DNA from: Owenia fusiformis
Lineage: Eukaryota > Annelida > Polychaeta > Sabellida > Oweniidae
Direction: 5' to 3'
Assembly (NCBI GenBank): GCA_903813345.2
Contig: CAIIXF020000003.1
Location: 7,465,815 to 7,529,814 of the forward strand
DNA length: 64,000 bases
Positions 57,452-64,000 of this stretch are shown here, piece by piece. The notes beneath the pieces are model-generated. The model did not search any database. It saw only the letters and a program-made list of their open reading frames with translations, and had not been told where the DNA came from. How positions within the stretch are numbered: the first letter of the stretch is position 1; the number at the start of each line of letters is the position of its first letter. Position numbers and translations under genes: made by a program.

Positions 57452-60017
57452 TTAATGTGTTATGACATCACACTGATTTTTGTCTCTGCAACTTTTTTTG
57501 GCAGAAAATATCATTTCTAGTTCAAAAATGCATAAAAACGTCGGAAATGGCTGAATATGTGAAAAATTTATCCATTTAGGCTAGAAAGGGTTAATTTGCC
57601 CTACCCCAAATACGTCTGAATATGCTAGTCTAACTTTGCCATTGTGACGTCACAAATCTAACCTGACTATCTCTGAGTTTATTGAAGAAAATGATACGTC
57701 TGACAAACAGCTTTCATTCCCTATATGGCACACCTTCTACTAAGAGTTGCATCATTGACTAAATCTAAGACAAAGGCCCTGTGTCCCGAGGATTTTGACT
57801 GAAATTTGGCCATTTTCGCCCAATTCTAACTAAATTGCAGTTTCCCTCACACCTGTATTTTGAAATAAATATTGCTACAATGTAGCAATTTAAAAATCAC
57901 ACATGCTTACTGTTTCTGTCGACCTGACACGTGTATCTAGCCTGTAAAAATGAAAAATCGCTACATTGTAGCAATTTCACTGAGATATGGGCCCTGAAAA
58001 TCATGTAATTTTAGCAAAAAATGAAGAAATAACCTGCAATTTTGACGGAATTTCAGAGGGCTTTCTTTCATTCCAGACCCTCCATGGGCCTCTTATGACC
58101 ATTCTTATACTCACACAATGGTTGAAAGTGATTTCAAATCATTGTTTGCCCTACGCAGAACGAAAAAATCGATTCTGTTCTCAAATTCTGCTAGAATATT
58201 GGTCTCTGGCCAACTAGCAGACAATTTTAGGCCTCATATTAATGTGTTATGACATCACACTGATTTTTGTCTCTGCAACTTTTTTTGGCAGAAAATATCA
58301 TTTCTAGTTCAAAAATGCAGAAAAACGTCGGAAATGGCTGAATATGTGAAAAATTTATCCATTTAGGCTAGAAAGGGTTAATTTGCCCTACCCCAAATAC
58401 GTCTGAATATGCTAGTCTAACTTTGCCATTGTGAACCTTAATGTGTTATGACATCACACTGATTTTTGTCTCTGCAACTTTTTTTGGCAGAAAATATCAT
58501 TTCTAGTTCAAAAATGCATAAAAACGTCGGAAATGGCTGAATATGTGAAAAATTTATCCATTTAGGCTAGAAAGGGTTAATTTGCCCTACCCCAAATACG
58601 TCTGAATATGCTAGTCTAACTTTGCCATTGTGACGTCACAAATCTAACCTGACTATCTCTGAGTTTATTGAAGAAAATGATACGTCTGACAAACAGCTTT
58701 CATTCCCTATATGGCACACCTTCTACTAAGAGTTGCATCATTGACTAAATCTAAGACAAAGGCCCTGTGTCCCGAGGATTTTGACTGAAATTTGGCCATT
58801 TTCGCCCAATTCTAACTAAATTGCAGTTTCCCTCACACCTGTATTTTGAAATAAATATTGCTACAATGTAGCAATTTAAAAATCACACATGCTTACTGTT
58901 TCTGTCGACCTGACACGTGTATCTAGCCTGTAAAAATGAAAAATCGCTACATTGTAGCAATTTCACTGAGATATGGGCCCTGAAAATCATGTAATTTTAG
59001 CAAAAAATGAAGAAATAACCTGCAATTTTGACGGAATTTCAGAGGGCTTTCTTTCATTCCAGACCCTCCATGGGCCTCTTATGACCATTCTTATACTCAC
59101 ACAATGGTTGAAAGTGATTTCAAATCATTGTTTGCCCTACGCAGAACGAAAAAATCGATTCTGTTCTCAAATTCTGCTAGAATATTGGTCTCTGGCCAAC
59201 TAGCAGACAATTCTAGGCCTCATATTAATGTGTTATGACATCACACTGATTTTTGTCTCTGCAACTTTTTTTGGCAGAAAATATCATTTCTAGTTCAAAA
59301 ATGCAGAAAAACGTCGGAAATGGCTGAATATGTGAAAAATTTATCCATTTAGGCTAGAAAGGGTTAATTTGCCCTACCCCAAATACGTCTGAATATGCTA
59401 GTCTAACTTTGCCATTGTGACGTCACAAATCTAACCTGACTATCTCTGAGTTTATTGAAGAAAATGATACGTCTGACAAACAGCTTTCATTCCCTATATG
59501 GCACACCTTCTACTAAGAGTTGCATCATTGACTAAATCTAAGACAAAGGCCCTGTGTCCCGAGGATTTTGACTGAAATTTGGCCATTTTCGCCCAATTCT
59601 AACTAAATTGCAGTTTCCCTCACACCTGTATTTTGAAATAAATATTGCTACAATGTAGCAATTTAAAAATCACACATGCTTACTGTTTCTGTCGACCTGA
59701 CACGTGTATCTAGCCTGTAAAAATGAAAAATCGCTACATTGTAGCAATTTCACTGAGATATGGGCCCTGAAAATCATGTAATTTTAGCAAAAAATGAAGA
59801 AATAACCTGCAATTTTGACGGAATTTCAGAGGGCTTTCTTTCATTCCAGACCCTCCATGGGCCTCTTATGACCATTCTTATACTCACACAATGGTTGAAA
59901 GTGATTTCAAATCATTGTTTGCCCTACGCAGAACGAAAAAAAATCGATTCTGTTCTCAAATTCTGCTAGAATATTGGTCTCTGGCCAACTAGCAGACAAT
60001 TTTAGGCCTCATATTAA

Positions 60018-60122
60018 GGTATGAGTACCGTAATCCAACACCAAATTCGAAAATTCATAACAATACTTTGCACATATGGCGTTCGTGACCAACTATAAAA
60101 CGCTTATCCCCCATAGTGTTAT
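60018..60122 (+). mobile_element. Segment B, copy 4, truncated
   Basis: Only the first 105 or so bp remain; at TAGTGTTATA it jumps into an A monomer at AATCTAACCTGAC. A deletion or unequal exchange joint. Confidence 0.85.
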
Positions 60123-62287
60123 AAATCTAACCTGACTATCTCTGAGTTTATTGAAGAAAATGATACGTCTGACATACAGCTTTCATTCCCTATATGGCAC
60201 ACCTTCTACTAAGAGTTGCATCATTGACTAAATCTAAGACAAAGGCCCTGTGTCCCGAGGATTTTGACTGAAATTTGGCCATTTTCGCCCAATTCTAACT
60301 AAATTGCAGTTTCCCTCACACCTGTATTTTGAAATAAATATTGCTACAATGTAGCAATTTAAAAATCACACATGCTTACTGTTTCTGTCGACCTGACACG
60401 TGTATCTAGCCTGTAAAAATGAAAAATCGCTACATTGTAGCAATTTCACTGAGATATGGGCCCTGAAAATCATGTAATTTTAGCAAAAAATGAAGAAATA
60501 ACCTGCAATTTTGACGGAATTCCAGAGGGCTTTCTTTCATTCCAGACCCTCCATGGGCCTCTTATGACCATTCTTATACTCACACAATGGTTGAAAGTGA
60601 TTTCAAATCATTGTTTGCCCTACGCAGAACGAAAAAAATCGATTCTGTTCTCAAATTCTGCTAGAATATTGGTCTCTGGCCAACTAGCAGACAATTTTAG
60701 GCCTCATATTAATGTGTTATGACATCACACTGATTTTTGTCTCTGCAACTTTTTTTGGCAGAAAATATCATTTCTAGTTCAAAAATGCATAAAAACGTCG
60801 GAAATGGCTGAATATGTGAAAAATTTATCCATTTAGGCTAGAAAGGGTTAATTTGCCCTACCCCAAATACGTCTGAATATGCTAGTCTAACTTTGCCATT
60901 GTGACGTCACAAATCTAACCTGACTATCTCTGAGTTTATTGAAGAAAATGATACGTCTGACAAACAGCTTTCATTCCCTATATGGCACACCTTCTACTAA
61001 GAGTTGCATCATTGACTAAATCTAAGACAAAGGCCCTGTGTCCCGAGGATTTTGACTGAAATTTGGCCATTTTCGCCCAATTCTAACTAAATTGCAGTTT
61101 CCCTCACACCTGTATTTTGAAATAAATATTGCTACAATGTAGCAATTTAAAAATCACACATGCTTACTGTTTCTGTCGACCTGACACGTGTATCTAGCCT
61201 GTAAAAATGAAAAATCGCTACATTGTAGCAATTTCACTGAGATATGGGCCCTGAAAATCATGTAATTTTAGCAAAAAATGAAGAAATAACCTGCAATTTT
61301 GACGGAATTTCAGAGGGCTTTCTTTCATTCCAGACCCTCCATGGGCCTCTTATGACCATTCTTATACTCACACAATGGTTGAAAGTGATTTCAAATCATT
61401 GTTTGCCCTACGCAGAACGAAAAAATCGATTCTGTTCTCAAATTCTGCTAGAATATTGGTCTCTGGCCAACTAGCAGACAATTTTAGGCCTCATATTAAT
61501 GTGTTATGACATCACACTGATTTTTGTCTCTGCAACTTTTTTTGGCAGAAAATATCATTTCTAGTTCAAAAATGCAGAAAAACGTCGGAAATGGCTGAAT
61601 ATGTGAAAAATTTATCCATTTAGGCTAGAAAGGGTTAATTTGCCCTACCCCAAATACGTCTGAATATGCTAGTCTAACTTTGCCATTGTGACGTCACAAA
61701 TCTAACCTGACTATCTCTGAGTTTATTGAAGAAAATGATACGTCTGACAAACAGCTTTCATTCCCTTTATGGCACACCTTCTACTAAGAGTTGCATCATT
61801 GACTAAATCTAAGACAAAGGCCCTGTGTCCCGAGGATTTTGACTGAAATTTGGCCATTTTCGCCCAATTCTAACTAAATTGCAGTTTCCCTCACACCTGT
61901 ATTTTGAAATAAATATTGCTACAATGTAGCAATTTAAAAATCACACATGCTTACTGTTTCTGTCGACCTGACACGTGTATCTAGCCTGTAAAAATGAAAA
62001 ATCGCTACATTGTAGCAATTTCACTGAGATATGGGCCCTGAAAATCATGTAATTTTAGCAAAAAATGAAGAAATAACCTGCAATTTTGACGGAATTTCAG
62101 AGGGCTTTCTTTCATTCCAGACCCTCCATGGGCCTCTTATGACCATTCTTATACTCACACAATGGTTGAAAGTGATTTCAAATCATTGTTTGCCCTACGC
62201 AGAACGAAAAAAATCGATTCTGTTCTCAAATTCTGCTAGAATATTGGTCTCTGGCCAACTAGCAGACAATTTTAGGCCTCATATTAA

Positions 62288-62756
62288 GGTATGAGTACCG
62301 TAATCCAACACCAAATTCGAAAATTCATAACAATACTTTGCACATATGGCGTTCGTGACCAACTATAAAACGCTTATCCCCCATAGTGTTATATATCAAA
62401 ATGTACCTGTTCATATAGGGGTTCGATTGATCTACATCAAATTATAGGGAGTCAGGTTACTTTTTGAGATATCAGCGTCCATTTATTGTGACTCGCGTTT
62501 GCTACGACTTCCTCAATTCTGATATGATGGGCAAACGCGTAGTAAACATGCTCCCGTCGGAACTATTTTTGACCTACATCGCTATTTACGTAATTCAAAT
62601 GAAAGTGGAACTCCTCCTCTTTATTTTGATACCAAATAGTGGCATACTAGGTACCCTAGAAGCCAACTATGGCGTTATTTAGAACAATACCACGAGTTTT
62701 TAAATGGACTATATAGGGGTCATACCTTTTGGCGGATGGATATGGAACCTCATACC
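62288..62756 (+). mobile_element. Segment B, copy 5
   Basis: Complete, TTAA on both sides. Carries a private C-to-G change (GCTACGACTTCC) and the AAAGTGGAAC variant of copy 3. Confidence 0.85.
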
Positions 62757-64000
62757 TTAATGTGTTATGACATCACACTGATTTTTGTCTCTGCAACTTT
62801 TTTTGGCAGAAAATATCATTTCTAGTTCAAAAATGCATAAAAACGTCGGAAATGGCTGAATATGTGAAAAATTTATCCATTTAGGCTAGAAAGGGTTAAT
62901 TTGCCCTACCCCAAATACGTCTGAATATGCTAGTCTAACTTTGCCATTGTGACGTCACAAATCTAACCTGACTATCTCTGAGTTTATTGAAGAAAATGAT
63001 ACGTCTGACAAACAGCTTTCATTCCCTATATGGCACACCTTCTACTAAGAGTTGCATCATTGACTAAATCTAAGACAAAGGCCCTGTGTCCCGAGGATTT
63101 TGACTGAAATTTGGCCATTTTCGCCCAATTCTAACTAAATTGCAGTTTCCCTCACACCTGTATTTTGAAATAAATATTGCTACAATGTAGCAATTTAAAA
63201 ATCACACATGCTTACTGTTTCTGTCGACCTGACACGTGTATCTAGCCTGTAAAAATGAAAAATCGCTACATTGTAGCAATTTCACTGAGATATGGGCCCT
63301 GAAAATCATGTAATTTTAGCAAAAAATGAAGAAATAACCTGCAATTTTGACGGAATTTCAGAGGGCTTTCTTTCATTCCAGACCCTCCATGGGCCTCTTA
63401 TGACCATTCTTATACTCACACAATGGTTGAAAGTGATTTCAAATCATTGTTTGCCCTACGCAGAACGAAAAAAATCGATTCTGTTCTCAAATTCTGCTAG
63501 AATATTGGTCTCTGGCCAACTAGCAGACAATTTTAGGCCTCATATTAATGTGTTATGACATCACACTGATTTTTGTCTCTGCAACTTTTTTTGGCAGAAA
63601 ATATCATTTCTAGTTCAAAAATGCATAAAAACGTCGGAAATGGCTGAATATGTGAAAAATTTATCCATTTAGGCTAGAAAGGGTTAATTTGCCCTACCCC
63701 AAATACGTCTGAATATGCTAGTCTAACTTTGCCATTGTGACGTCACAAATCTAACCTGACTATCTCTGAGTTTATTGAAGAAAATGATACGTCTGACAAA
63801 CAGCTTTCATTCCCTATATGGCACACCTTCTACTAAGAGTTGCATCATTGACTAAATCTAAGACAAAGGCCCTGTGTCCCGAGGATTTTGACTGAAATTT
63901 GGCCATTTTCGCCCAATTCTAACTAAATTGCAGTTTCCCTCACACCTGTATTTTGAAATAAATATTGCTACAATGTAGCAATTTAAAAATCACACATGCT

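Larger units (their letters stand above)
51314..64000 (+). repeat. Higher-order satellite array (B-A-A-A), runs off the right edge
   Basis: A monomers (start at TTAA) at 51783, 52570, 53357, 54618, 55405, 56192, 57452, 58239 (partial), 58438, 59225, about 60123 (partial), 60709, 61496, 62757 and 63545 (cut by the edge). Full monomers are 787-789 bp. B segments of 469 bp begin at 51314, 54149, 56983, 60018 (partial) and 62288. B to B is 2835 and 2834 bp for the first two units. Marker variants show the higher order: second monomers (52570, 55405) share GTGAAAAAATTATCC; third monomers (53357, 56192) share TAACTGAATTGC and ATTGCAACAATG. Units are nearly identical, so amplification is recent. Each A holds TTGTGACGTCACAA and two GCTACAnTGTAGC-type palindromes. 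Confidence 0.97.

Overview
This is AT-rich eukaryotic genomic DNA. It shows spliced genes with GT-AG introns, a DIRS-type tyrosine-recombinase retrotransposon, non-LTR retrotransposon tails, many short inverted-repeat elements and a satellite array. The P450 and purine nucleoside phosphorylase (PNP) proteins are animal-like. The repeat load, and P450 exons resembling the CYP1/CYP17-like (clan 2) enzymes of invertebrates, suggest a marine invertebrate, probably a lophotrochozoan such as a mollusc. The species assignment is inference.

Layout. 1-4083: DIRS-like element truncated by the left edge, with a gag-like ORF, a frameshifted RT/RNase H ORF, a tyrosine recombinase ORF and a 63-bp inverted-repeat pair typical of an internal complementary region. 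4284-7335: degenerate minisatellite, a LINE remnant and a relic of an AGGTCA-rich repeat. 7917-28905 (minus strand): a decaying tandem cluster of cytochrome P450 genes. The best copy (exons at 28367-28905, 27271-27486, 26874-27003, 24176-24441, 23685-23806 and 23210-23429) has six exons whose lengths and phases fit a protein of about 497 residues. Its first exon carries a 1-nt deletion and a stop codon. A second copy (exons 2-4 between 18302 and 12488) has exon 2 split by a 2840-bp DNA transposon and has no exons 5-6. An isolated intact exon 1 lies at 7917-8456, and truncated exon 1 fragments lie at 20119-20499 and 21276-21320.

33999-46705 (plus strand): four consecutive exons of PNP. The tiny first coding exon and the last exon are not visible. 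The 10.2-kb intron between the first two visible exons holds nested inverted-repeat elements (35091-37349), including a 412-bp palindrome, and a 2.2-kb repeat element (39131-41350) that is a near-copy of one in the P450 gene (24591-26294).

47891-51313: region bounded by inverted, internally repetitive ends rich in GCGCTAA/AGTGCTAA. 51314-64000 and beyond: a higher-order satellite. A monomers of about 787 bp are tandemly arranged. A 469-bp segment B, flanked by TTAA and ending in GGTATGAG/CTCATACC, interrupts the array once per three monomers, giving a B-A-A-A repeat of about 2835 bp. B looks like a TTAA-targeting MITE that jumped into one monomer before the four-part unit was amplified.

No operon-like functional system is present. 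The most notable material is the MITE-in-satellite higher-order repeat, the paired AGGTCA-array elements, a P450 family lacking usual helix C and helix I residues, and an inverted-repeat element with a tRNA-like core.
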